Positions 7,426 to 13,606 are shown, counted from the first letter of the stretch. The stretch is DNA of 14,664 nt from an uncultured Ellagibacter sp. (GCA_934661105.1 CAKUIV010000038.1:1-14664), one strand, 5' to 3'. Numbers and translations are program-made. The notes: a model not told the origin generated them from the letters alone.

Positions 7426-7905
7426 TTAGTAGCTTAGATGGCCTTTCTCCATGCGCAGAAGCGCCTCGCGGACGCGTCCGGGCGCTCCCTTCAGAAGCGA
7501 ACGCCCGTCGCTTCCCACGACCCGATGGTCGGGGACGATGATGACGAGGGGGTTTTGCCGTACCACTTGCCCGACCGCCCGGTGCGAGCCGGGGCGTCCG
7601 AGGGCGCGCGCGATGTCGGTTGCGGTGCGCGAGGCACCGTAGGGGATGCGCGCGATCTCGTTCCACGCCGCGCGCTGGAAATCGCTTCCGCCGGGGCAGA
7701 TCGGCACGTCGAACGCGAGTCGCTTGCCCGCGAGATATTCCTGCAGTTCGGTCGCCGCTCTGTTGGAAAGCTCGGTCGGGCGGCACGGGGCGTCGAAGGA
7801 GACGGTTCCAAGGGCGACGTTTCGCACGCCGCTCTCGTTCACGCAGATGGTGATCGCGCCGTGCGCGGTGCGATAGACGTAGTAGGCAAGCGGATGTGTG
7901 TCCAT
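7426..7905 (-). CDS. Alkyltransferase-like protein, Ogt/MGMT family, active-site Cys replaced by Asp
   Basis: The 159-aa protein matches O6-methylguanine-DNA methyltransferases across the DNA-binding half: FQRAAWNEIARIPYGASRT, the arginine-finger region HRAVGQVVRQNP, then IIVPDHRVVGSDG. True alkyltransferases have PCHR; here the acceptor cysteine is aspartate (codon GAC at 7530-7528, residue 128 if counted from the GTG at 7911). The protein therefore cannot perform the usual suicide methyl transfer. It resembles alkyltransferase-like proteins, which bind alkylated guanine and hand it to nucleotide excision repair; those known to me carry PWHR or PAHR. The loop after the motif is also shortened. 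ATG 7905 is preferred (GAAGAAGG 5 bases upstream, -10 box at 7930-7935); the GTG at 7911 is possible. The VanZ fusion follows after 3 bases. Confidence 0.88.
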   Translation of the reverse strand: MDTHPLAYYVYRTAHGAITICVNESGVRNVALGTVSFDAPCRPTELSNRAATELQEYLAGKRLAFDVPICPGGSDFQRAAWNEIARIPYGASRTATDIARALGRPGSHRAVGQVVRQNPLVIIVPDHRVVGSDGRSLLKGAPGRVREALLRMEKGHLSY

Positions 7906-7929
7906 GAGCACCTTCTTCCTCTTGCGCCC

Positions 7930-7935
7930 ATTATA
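7930..7935 (-). promoter_or_regulatory. -10 box of the alkyltransferase-like gene
   Basis: On the minus strand the sequence reads TTGCCTATAATGGG, giving a perfect TATAAT. Transcription would start near 7923, leaving a leader of about 18 bases before the ATG at 7905. The -35 position is poor. Confidence 0.55.
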
Positions 7936-7980
7936 GGCAACCTGTTTTCTCCTGCGCGGGCGATGTGCAGAGAGGGGTGT

Positions 7981-8100
7981 GAAAAACCTGCGCAGATCGC
8001 GAGTTTTTATTTGTCGGCCGACATGGCCGTCACCTGGGAAAACGTTTGTTTTCCCAGGTGAGATTCCCGATCAAAAGGTTTCAATTTGTGCAGGTTTTTC
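7981..8100. repeat. 120-bp element bounded by 14-bp inverted repeats
   Basis: GAAAAACCTGCGCA (7981-7994) and TGTGCAGGTTTTTC (8087-8100) are inverted copies differing at one base, which is a G-U pair in plus-strand RNA. The element lies in the 319-base gap between two divergent genes, upstream of both promoters. It also contains the palindrome GTCGGCCGAC (8013-8022) and the inner repeat at 8031-8060. No flanking target duplication is visible. It could be a regulatory site pair, a miniature mobile element or an RNA gene. No protein-coding gene is supported in 7906-8230. Confidence 0.7.
8031..8060. repeat. Perfect 13-bp inverted repeat
   Basis: CACCTGGGAAAAC (8031-8043) and GTTTTCCCAGGTG (8048-8060) are exact inverted copies around GTTT. 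It has the size and symmetry of a dimeric-regulator operator or a strong hairpin. No T tract follows, so it is not an ordinary terminator. Confidence 0.85.
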
Positions 8101-8139
8101 GTTCTCTCCCCGGCTGCTTCATCGTTTCGAGCGGGCGTC

Positions 8140-8170
8140 TTGGCTCATGCGGTGCCGCTTGCGCTAGAAT
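8140..8170 (+). promoter_or_regulatory. Likely rpe promoter
   Basis: TAGAAT at 8165-8170 lies within CTTGCGCTAGAATGCCC, nearly the same as the sequence before the Asp23-family gene (CTTGCGTTATACTGCC). A TTGGCT at 8140-8145 could act as a -35 with a long 19-base spacer. Transcription would begin near 8177. Confidence 0.55.
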
Positions 8171-8188
8171 GCCCTTGAAGGAGAGGAA

Positions 8189-8211
8189 CCGGGCGGCGTC
8201 GGGCTGCCCGG
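8189..8211 (+). other. Leader hairpin before the rpe ribosome binding site
   Basis: CCGGGCGGC (8189-8197) pairs with GCTGCCCGG (8203-8211) around GTCGG: 9 pairs with one G-U. It ends 8 bases before AAGGAG at 8220-8225, inside the predicted rpe leader, so it could affect translation or mRNA stability. That role is inference. Confidence 0.5.
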
Positions 8212-8230
8212 AAAAGGGTAAGGAGCCTGC

Positions 8231-8971
8231 ATGTTTCAGCCTGTGTCGATTGCCCCGTCGATCCTGTCGGCGGACTTCATGAACCTGGGACGCGACATCC
8301 GCATGATCGAGGAGGCCGGCGCGGGGTACGTGCACGTCGACGTCATGGACGGGCATTTCGTTCCGAACCTCACGATGGGCGTTCCCACGGTGAAGCAGCT
8401 CAAGGCGCTCGCGACGATCCCGCTCGACGTGCACCTCATGATCGACAATCCGCTCGAGGAGCTGCCGTGGTTTTTGGCGGCCGGCGCCGACATGGTGTGC
8501 GTGCACGCCGAGGTGCTCTACGGCGACAAGATGCGCGAAGCCGTCGACATGATCCACGAGGCGGGTGCGAAGGCCGCGATCGCGCTTAAACCCAAGACGC
8601 CGCCCGAGGTGCTCGAGGACATTATCGCGCGTCTCGACATGGTGCTCGTGATGAGCGTGGAGCCTGGGTTCTCGGGTCAGAGCTACATCGAAGGCAGCGA
8701 GGAGAAGGTTGCCGCTGTTGCCGAGCTCGCACGCGCCGTCGGCAACGACGATTTGCTCATCGAAGTGGACGGCGGCGTGTCTGCGTCCACGGTCGAGCGC
8801 CTGGCCGAAGCCGGCGCCGACGTGTTCGTGTGCGGCAGCGCCGTGTTCGGCGCCCAGGACCCCGCGCGCGCCATCGCCGACGTGAAGGGGAGAGGCGATG
8901 CCGCCCGCCTAGCGGCGCTTGCGGAAGCGAAGGTCGAAGAAGACTCCCTCGACGACGAAGAGGAGAGGTAA
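8231..8971 (+). CDS. rpe: Ribulose-phosphate 3-epimerase
   Basis: Rpe interconverts D-ribulose 5-phosphate and D-xylulose 5-phosphate in the pentose phosphate pathway, in the cytoplasm. The 246-aa protein is a full TIM barrel: APSILSADF at 8-16, HVDVMDGHFVPN at 35-46 (metal ligands H35 and D37), DVHLMI at 66-71 (H68), MSVEPGFSGQ at 141-150 (phosphate-binding loop) and EVDGGV at 178-183 (D180). The body is complete; a charged acidic tail of about 15 residues (ending SLDDEEER) extends beyond the usual end. AAGGAG is 5 bases before the ATG. The desulfurase gene starts 6 bases after the stop, so rpe heads a close three-gene unit. Confidence 0.98.
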   Translation: MFQPVSIAPSILSADFMNLGRDIRMIEEAGAGYVHVDVMDGHFVPNLTMGVPTVKQLKALATIPLDVHLMIDNPLEELPWFLAAGADMVCVHAEVLYGDKMREAVDMIHEAGAKAAIALKPKTPPEVLEDIIARLDMVLVMSVEPGFSGQSYIEGSEEKVAAVAELARAVGNDDLLIEVDGGVSASTVERLAEAGADVFVCGSAVFGAQDPARAIADVKGRGDAARLAALAEAKVEEDSLDDEEER

Positions 8972-8977
8972 GCGTTC

Positions 8978-10189
8978 ATGCCTGCAACCGTATGCCCCGA
9001 CTACGTGTACCTCGACTACGCCGCCACGGCGCCGCTGTGCGAAGAGGCGCTCGAGGCCATGAAGCCTTACCTTACCTGCGGGCGGGAGAACCTCGCGCTC
9101 AACATGAACGCGAATTCCCTTCATTCGCCGGGCCGTGCCGCCTTCGAAGCGCTCGAGGCTGCGCGCAAGTCGATCGCGCACGACGTGGGCGCGTCTCGCC
9201 CAAGCGAGATCATCTTCACCTCGGGCGCCACCGAGTCGGATGACACGGTGCTGCTCGGCATCGCGCCCGCCGCCGTCGAGGCGCGTCGTGCGAAAGGCGC
9301 CTCCTTCACGCCGCACGTCATCGTGTCCGACATCGAGCACGAGGCGGTGCTCATGCCCGCCCGCAGGCTCGAGCAGGAAGGGTTCCACGTGACGCGCCTT
9401 CGCCCCGACGCCGAGGGCTTCGTCACTGTGGAAGCGCTTTCTCAGGCCATCGATGCCGACACGGTGCTCGTGTCGGTGCAAGCCGCGAACTCGGAGCTCG
9501 GAAGCATCCAGCCGATCGCCGAGCTCGCCCGCATCTCCCACGAATCCGGCGCGCTTTTCCACGTCGACGCCACCCAGGCGCTCGGAAAAATGCCCGTCGA
9601 CGTGCAGCAATGGGATGTCGATGCCGCGTCGTTTTCCGCCCATAAGGTGGGAGGCCCCAAGGGGATCGGCGCCCTCTACATGAAGGCGCGCACGCCCTTT
9701 TCGGCCTTCGAGCTCGGCGGCGGGCAGGAGGCGGGTCGCCGCAGCGGCACGCAGAACGTCATGGGCGCCGCGGGCTTCGCGGCCGCATGCCGCGCCGTGT
9801 GCGCGATGGAGCCTGAGGAATCGGCTCGCCTGCGCGAGCTGCGCGACCATCTGTACGAGCGGCTTTCCCAGGTGAAGGGCGTCCGTGCCACGGTCGACGT
9901 TCCCCGCGGAAGCGAGCGCTTCCTGCCGAACATCGTGCACATCATGGTCGAGGACCTCGAAAGCGAAACGCTTATCCTGCGCCTCGACATGAAGGGCTTC
10001 GGCGTTTCGGGAGGTTCGGCGTGCTCGTCCCATTCGCTCGAGCCGAGCCACGTGTTGCGCTCGATCGGCGTGACCGGCGACGAGGCGTACGGCGCGCTGC
10101 GCATCTCGATGGGTCGCTACACCACGCGCGAGGACATCGAAGGGTTCCTCCGCGCCTTCGACGAGGCGCTCGATTGGAATCGGGGGTAG
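8978..10189 (+). CDS. Cysteine desulfurase, NifS/IscS family
   Basis: This PLP enzyme removes sulfur from L-cysteine to leave alanine and a protein persulfide used for Fe-S clusters, tRNA thiolation or cofactors. The 403-aa length is typical of class V aminotransferase-fold desulfurases. It has YLDYAATAP at 11-19, TSGATESDD at 81-89, H121 in IEHEAVL, D197 in HVDATQALG, the PLP lysine K223 in SAHKVGGPKG, RRSGTQN at 254-260, and the catalytic cysteine C349 in GGSACSSHSLEPSHVL. The short GGSAC loop fits the IscS/NifS group rather than SufS. AGGAGAGG precedes the ATG. No IscU/SufU scaffold or thiI gene lies nearby, so its sulfur acceptor is not shown by context. Confidence 0.95.
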   Translation: MPATVCPDYVYLDYAATAPLCEEALEAMKPYLTCGRENLALNMNANSLHSPGRAAFEALEAARKSIAHDVGASRPSEIIFTSGATESDDTVLLGIAPAAVEARRAKGASFTPHVIVSDIEHEAVLMPARRLEQEGFHVTRLRPDAEGFVTVEALSQAIDADTVLVSVQAANSELGSIQPIAELARISHESGALFHVDATQALGKMPVDVQQWDVDAASFSAHKVGGPKGIGALYMKARTPFSAFELGGGQEAGRRSGTQNVMGAAGFAAACRAVCAMEPEESARLRELRDHLYERLSQVKGVRATVDVPRGSERFLPNIVHIMVEDLESETLILRLDMKGFGVSGGSACSSHSLEPSHVLRSIGVTGDEAYGALRISMGRYTTREDIEGFLRAFDEALDWNRG

Positions 10190-10196
10190 CGCAGCC

Positions 10197-11012
10197 GTGA
10201 CGCCTTTGGTGAACACCCACACGCACACGGCGCTGTGCGGGCACGGCGAGGGAACGGTTGCCGAGCTTGTGGACGCTGCATCCCGCGCGGGCGTGTCGGT
10301 GCTCGCGGTGACCGAGCATTTCCCCTTGTCGGACGCGTTCAACCCGAACGGCGACGAGGCGATGCCCGCATCGGCGGTCGAAGGGTACCTCGCCGCGATC
10401 GACGAGGCGCGCGCGGCGCATCCGGGCATCGAGGTTTTCTCGGGTTGCGAGATGGATTGGCTCGGCGCTGGGGAAGACCGCAGCGCGGAGGATCGGGACA
10501 CCTCGCGTTTCGAGGTGGTGCTCGGGTCGGTGCACTTCATCGACGGTTGGGGCTGCGACAACGAGGACAACGCGGGGCCCTGGCTCGAAGAGGGGGCGCC
10601 CGACCGCATCTGGGGGCGCTACGTCGAGGAATGGTGCGCCATGGCCGCATCCTCCGAGCGATTCGACGTGCTTTCGCATCCCGATTTGCCGAAGAAGCTG
10701 GGGTATCGCCCGACGCGCCCCCTTTCGGCGTTCTACGAGCGTATGGCGGAAGCCGCGCGTGAGGGCGGTCGCATGGTCGAGGTGAACACGGCGGGTGCGG
10801 CGAAGCCGTGCCGCGAGATGTATCCGGCACTCGACCTTTTGCGCGCGTTTCGCCGTGCGGGCGTGCCCTGCACGGTGGGAACCGACGCGCATGCGCCCGC
10901 CGACGTCGCCTACGGCATCCGCGACGCTTACGCGCTCATGGCCCGCGCCGGTTATGATTGCGTGACTATTCCCCTGCCGTACGGGCAACGTCGGGAATTG
11001 CCGATACAATAG
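10197..11012 (+). CDS. PHP-domain phosphatase, histidinol-phosphatase (HisK) type
   Basis: The 271-aa protein is a PHP-family metal phosphoesterase. Its length and NTHTHTALCGHGEGT opening are those of HisK-type histidinol-phosphatases, which remove phosphate from L-histidinol phosphate in histidine synthesis. Metal-ligand residues are all visible: H8, H10 and H16, H41 in TEH, E85, H113 in GSVHF, H161 in SHPD, then D230 and H232 in GTDAHAP. The GTG start lies 7 bases after the desulfurase stop with a weak GGGGG upstream, so translation is probably coupled. No other histidine genes are in the window. The family is also used for other phosphorylated substrates, so the substrate is likely rather than certain. 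Confidence 0.9.
   Translation: MTPLVNTHTHTALCGHGEGTVAELVDAASRAGVSVLAVTEHFPLSDAFNPNGDEAMPASAVEGYLAAIDEARAAHPGIEVFSGCEMDWLGAGEDRSAEDRDTSRFEVVLGSVHFIDGWGCDNEDNAGPWLEEGAPDRIWGRYVEEWCAMAASSERFDVLSHPDLPKKLGYRPTRPLSAFYERMAEAAREGGRMVEVNTAGAAKPCREMYPALDLLRAFRRAGVPCTVGTDAHAPADVAYGIRDAYALMARAGYDCVTIPLPYGQRRELPIQ
11005..11010 (+). promoter_or_regulatory. Candidate -10 box for the Nif3/zinc-ribbon unit
   Basis: TTGCCGATACAATAGGG contains TACAAT at 11005-11010, overlapping the stop codon of the PHP gene. Transcription would start near 11017, 43 bases before the Nif3 ATG. No good -35 is seen. Confidence 0.4.
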
Positions 11013-11045
11013 GGTGGAAAACGCGAGCGGCATGCTCGCCGATGC

Positions 11046-11052
11046 AAGGAGG
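11046..11052 (+). promoter_or_regulatory. Ribosome binding site fixing the Nif3 start
   Basis: AAGGAGG, a near-perfect Shine-Dalgarno sequence, is 7 bases before the ATG at 11060. This favours that start over the in-frame ATG at 10958, which lies inside the preceding gene. Confidence 0.85.
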
Positions 11053-11059
11053 ATGTGAG

Positions 11060-11950
11060 ATGGCTTCTTTGAAACCTCAAGTGGGCCTGAGCAAACGTGC
11101 CTCCGGCCCCCTTTCCAAGCAGGAAAGAAACGTAAGCACCGGAGCCCTCGAAGCGGCGCTTCTGCGCGACTTCCCCCGGGAAGACGCCGAGGAATGGGAC
11201 AGGACGGGGCTTACTGTGGGCGATCCGTCGCGCCCGGTGGCGAAGGTCGCCGTGTGCCTCGACGCCACGGTCGCGGCCGTGCGCGAAGCGGCGTCGCGCG
11301 GCGCGAACGTGCTCGTCACGCATCATCCGGCGTTCCTGAAAGCTCCCGAGTCGTTCCGTCCCGCCGAATCGGCGGCCCAATGCTCGGGCGCTGTCGTGTG
11401 GGCGGCCATCGAGGAGGGGGTTTCCCTCATGTCGTTCCACACGGCGCTCGATGCGAGCCCGCGCGCGGCGACGATGCTTCCCGACCTGCTGTCGCTCGAC
11501 TACACGGGGCGCCTCGTCATGCCGAACGCGCCGGGGTCCGATCGCGGGTACGGACAGGTGTGCACCGTTGCCGGCTTCGACGCCCCGATGACGCTCGGAA
11601 AGCTCGCTGCGCGTTGCACCTCGGTCTTCGGCCAGGTCCCGCGCGTGTGGGGCGATCTCGACCGCGAGCTTTCGCGTGTCGTCACCTTCACGGGTTCGGG
11701 CAGCGACGCCGTCGTGCCGTGCCTGCGCAACCATGTGGACTGCCTCGTCGTCGGCGAGGTGAAGTACCATGCGGCGCTCGACGCGCAGGCGGCGGGCCTT
11801 TGCGTCATCGACGTGGGGCACGACGTGAGCGAGCTTCCCTATACCAAGGTGCTTGCCGAGGCCGTCTGCCGTGCGGGCGTTAACGCCGACGATGTCGAGA
11901 TCGTCGACCAGCACGGAAACTGGACGCACCCCGAGTCGACGAGAATCTAG
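11060..11950 (+). CDS. Nif3/DUF34 family dinuclear metal protein
   Basis: The 296-aa protein belongs to the Nif3-like (DUF34, YqfO/YbgI) family, which binds two metal ions; proposed roles include GTP cyclohydrolase I-like activity, but no general function is agreed. Family signatures are intact: EEWDRTGLTVGD at 45-56, the metal pair VTHHPAFL (H88, H89), SFHTALDA (H127, D131), and the C-terminal VGEVKYHAA followed by DVGHDVSE (H254, E258). The extra PII-like domain of longer homologues is missing, so this is the short form, with an extended polar N-terminus of about 30 residues (KRASGPLSKQERN). The zinc-ribbon gene begins 37 bases later; this pair is seen in many actinobacteria and related genomes. 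Confidence 0.93.
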   Translation: MASLKPQVGLSKRASGPLSKQERNVSTGALEAALLRDFPREDAEEWDRTGLTVGDPSRPVAKVAVCLDATVAAVREAASRGANVLVTHHPAFLKAPESFRPAESAAQCSGAVVWAAIEEGVSLMSFHTALDASPRAATMLPDLLSLDYTGRLVMPNAPGSDRGYGQVCTVAGFDAPMTLGKLAARCTSVFGQVPRVWGDLDRELSRVVTFTGSGSDAVVPCLRNHVDCLVVGEVKYHAALDAQAAGLCVIDVGHDVSELPYTKVLAEAVCRAGVNADDVEIVDQHGNWTHPESTRI

Positions 11951-11987
11951 GGCAATCAAGTCAATTCGACCAGAGAACGAGGTAACT

Positions 11988-12713
11988 ATGCAGGTGAAAG
12001 ACGAAGACCTTTCCGCACTCATCGAGTTGCAGCACAACGACATGGAGCTTCTTCGGGTGCAGAAGGCGCTTGCCGACCTTCCGCAGCGAAAGACCATCGT
12101 CGCGGCCCGCAAGAAGATCAAGGAAATCGAGACGAAGCAGGAAACGGTCGCGAAGCTTCGTTCCGCAGCCGAGGAAAAGCTCTCGCGATTCACCGACGAG
12201 GACTCCCGGCTCGAGGAAAGGCAGCAGGCGGCTCAGGCCGCGGTCGACGCGGCGCAGGGATACCGCGACGTCGAGGCGCACGCCAAGGAAATGGACGGCT
12301 ATGCCAAGCGCCGCGAATCCATCTCGGAGGAGCTCGACAAGCTCGGCGCCGAGCTTGCGAAGATCGAATCGCTCGAAAAGCAGATTTCATCCGCGCTTGA
12401 AACCCTTCGCACCGAAGAGTCGTCCGAGACCGAGTCGTTCCAGCGCGAAGGCGGGGAACTGAAGAAGAAGGAGGCCGCCATCACGGCATCGCACGACGCC
12501 ATCGCTGAGAAGCTTCCGGCGAGTTTGCGCGAGCGCTACGAGAAGACGGCGAAGCGCTGCGGCGGTGTTGCGGTGGCGATGCTCGCCGGCAACGTATGCG
12601 GCGCTTGCCGCGCTCCCATCGAGCAAGGGCGCCTTATCGACTTGAAGGCGCATGCGCCGCTCGGCGAATGCCCGAGCTGCAAGCGCATGCTCATCGTGCT
12701 TCCGGGCGCGTAA
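11988..12713 (+). CDS. Coiled-coil C4 zinc-ribbon protein (COG1579 family)
   Basis: The 241-aa protein has a long, charged, heptad-like coiled coil from about residue 8 to 185, rich in Glu, Lys, Ala and Gln. A C-terminal C4 zinc ribbon follows, with CGAC (C204, C207) and CPSC (C228, C231). This is the layout of the COG1579 family, whose members are thought to bind nucleic acid or act as adaptors; the function is not settled. Homologues are often next to Nif3 genes, as here. The ATG at 11988 is preceded by GAGG at 11979-11982 and is preferred over in-frame upstream codons that overlap the Nif3 gene. A foldable stretch and a strong terminator follow the stop. Confidence 0.92.
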   Translation: MQVKDEDLSALIELQHNDMELLRVQKALADLPQRKTIVAARKKIKEIETKQETVAKLRSAAEEKLSRFTDEDSRLEERQQAAQAAVDAAQGYRDVEAHAKEMDGYAKRRESISEELDKLGAELAKIESLEKQISSALETLRTEESSETESFQREGGELKKKEAAITASHDAIAEKLPASLRERYEKTAKRCGGVAVAMLAGNVCGACRAPIEQGRLIDLKAHAPLGECPSCKRMLIVLPGA

Positions 12714-12792
12714 GGGCTTTTGACACCTGCACGGAACCCTGGTCGGCGCCGCCTGAAAGGGCGTTCTCGCCGGCCGGGGTGGTTTCAAGGCA
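12714..12792 (+). other. Structured stretch between the zinc-ribbon stop and the terminator
   Basis: CCCTGGTCGGCG (12737-12748) pairs with CGCCGGCCGGGG (12768-12779): 12 pairs, two of them G-U. Outside it, GCTTTTGACACC (12716-12727) can pair imperfectly with GGTTTCAAGGC (12781-12791). The stretch would form one long hairpin in the 3' UTR. I do not recognise a known RNA family in it. Confidence 0.45.
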
Positions 12793-12826
12793 ATAAGAAA
12801 GCCCGCATACGCGGGCTTTCTTATTG
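12791..12826. terminator. Bidirectional terminator between convergent genes
   Basis: CAATAAGAAAGCCCGC and GCGGGCTTTCTTATTG form a perfect 16-bp inverted repeat around ATAC. A GC core flanked by A-rich and T-rich arms lets it terminate both the zinc-ribbon transcript and rpmB. Confidence 0.93.
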
Positions 12827-12846
12827 CTGTCTGTTGTAGGTGAGTC

Positions 12847-13038
12847 TTACGCGCGCTCGACCTTGCCAGCCTTCATGCAGGCGGTGCAGACGTTGGCCTT
12901 GCGGACGCGGCCCTTCTCGTCGCGGATGGTGATCTTCTGGATGTTCGGACGGAACATACGGTTGGTCACTCGATGGGAGTGGCTGACGCTACGACCGAAA
13001 GACGGGGCCTTGCCGCAAACTTCGCAAATCTTCGACAT
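12847..13038 (-). CDS. rpmB: 50S ribosomal protein L28, zinc-binding (C+) form
   Basis: L28 is a small protein of the 50S subunit. The 63-aa product starts MSKICEVCGKAP and contains SHSHRVTNRMFRPNIQ, typical of L28. Four cysteines, C5/C8 and C51/C54, form a zinc ribbon, so this is the C+ paralogue type that needs zinc. The ATG at 13038 has GGAG about 9 bases upstream; an in-frame ATG at 13071 would add 11 residues not usual for the family. The gene is monocistronic, ends at a bidirectional terminator, and diverges from the Asp23-family gene, a neighbourhood also found in Firmicutes. Confidence 0.97.
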   Translation of the reverse strand: MSKICEVCGKAPSFGRSVSHSHRVTNRMFRPNIQKITIRDEKGRVRKANVCTACMKAGKVERA

Positions 13039-13097
13039 AATTCTCAACTCCATGTACGTGCCGGTTTTCAAACCGTTGATGACAAAAAAGCCTATCT

Positions 13098-13127
13098 ATT
13101 GTAGCACAAACGAATGAGACGCTTCAA
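13098..13127 (-). promoter_or_regulatory. rpmB promoter
   Basis: On the minus strand TTGAAG (13127-13122) is followed after 18 bases by TACAAT (13103-13098), itself within TTTGTGCTACAATAG. Transcription would start near 13091, about 53 bases before the ATG. Confidence 0.65.
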
Positions 13128-13192
13128 GGACTTTTCGTGTGCAAACTCGTCCTTCCAGGTATGGCGCGCTTCTTGCGCCTGCGCCCTTGCGT

Positions 13193-13198
13193 TATACT
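13193..13198 (+). promoter_or_regulatory. -10 box of the Asp23-family gene
   Basis: CTTGCGTTATACTGCC contains TATACT and closely matches the rpe promoter core. Transcription would begin near 13205, about 54 bases before the ATG. The -35 is weak. Confidence 0.6.
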
Positions 13199-13247
13199 GC
13201 CTAGTTGGACGATTACGCGTTGATAAGGGATTTCAACGCGCGTTGCG

Positions 13248-13254
13248 AAAGGAG
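13248..13254 (+). promoter_or_regulatory. Ribosome binding site fixing the Asp23-family start
   Basis: AAAGGAG lies 4 bases before the ATG at 13259. The in-frame start at 13205 coincides with the predicted transcription start and has no such site, so the shorter protein is preferred. Confidence 0.75.
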
Positions 13255-13258
13255 CACC

Positions 13259-13606
13259 ATGGGCACAACGATTCCCGGCAACCTTCATGTTGCAAACGAT
13301 GTTTTGGCCGACATGGTCGGATACGCGGCTCTTCAATGCTACGGCGTCGTCGGGATGGCGGCCCCCTCCGCCGCCGACGGCATCGCCAAGATCCTCCCCG
13401 CGTCGCGTCTGCGCCGCGGCATCGTGGTGACGAGCACCGAGGCGGGGGTGCATGTGGAGCTCTACGTCGTCATCGAATACGGCACCAACATCAGCGCCGT
13501 TTCCCAGAACCTCGTCGACCAGGTCACGTTCGCGCTCAAAGAATACGCCCGCGTGCCGCTCGACGGCGTCGAGGTCCATGTGCAGGGCGTGAAGGTTCGC
13601 AAGTAG
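13259..13606 (+). CDS. Asp23/Gls24 family envelope stress protein (YloU-like)
   Basis: The 115-aa protein belongs to the Asp23/Gls24 (DUF322) family. Signatures are IANDVL-like VANDVLADMVGYAAL near the N-terminus, YGVVGMAAP, then GIVVTSTEAGVHVELYVVIEYG and the helix with VDQVTFALKEY, ending VEVHVQGVKVRK. Staphylococcal Asp23 sits at the membrane and its loss triggers a cell-wall stress response; other members are uncharacterised. The gene directly precedes a DhaL/YloV-like kinase gene and diverges from rpmB, the same order as yloU-yloV in Bacillus. That context suggests a role beside fatty-acid phosphorylation or envelope upkeep, which is inference. Confidence 0.92.
   Translation: MGTTIPGNLHVANDVLADMVGYAALQCYGVVGMAAPSAADGIAKILPASRLRRGIVVTSTEAGVHVELYVVIEYGTNISAVSQNLVDQVTFALKEYARVPLDGVEVHVQGVKVRK

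Noticed and set aside
7981..8100. Transposon or insertion sequence call for the nested repeats
   Set aside because: No transposase and no target-site duplication are visible; kept only as a repeat of unknown nature.
7979..8167. Small plus-strand open frame in the atl-rpe gap as a gene
   Set aside because: It has no ribosome site, runs through the inverted repeats and overlaps the rpe promoter.
8909..10609. Minus-strand open frame of 566 codons opposite the desulfurase and PHP genes
   Set aside because: It spans parts of three real genes on the other strand and shows no domain; it is typical of frames left open by GC-rich codon use.
12714..12792. RNase P RNA, tmRNA or SRP RNA after the zinc-ribbon gene
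   Set aside because: The stretch is only 79 bases and lacks the conserved cores of these RNAs.
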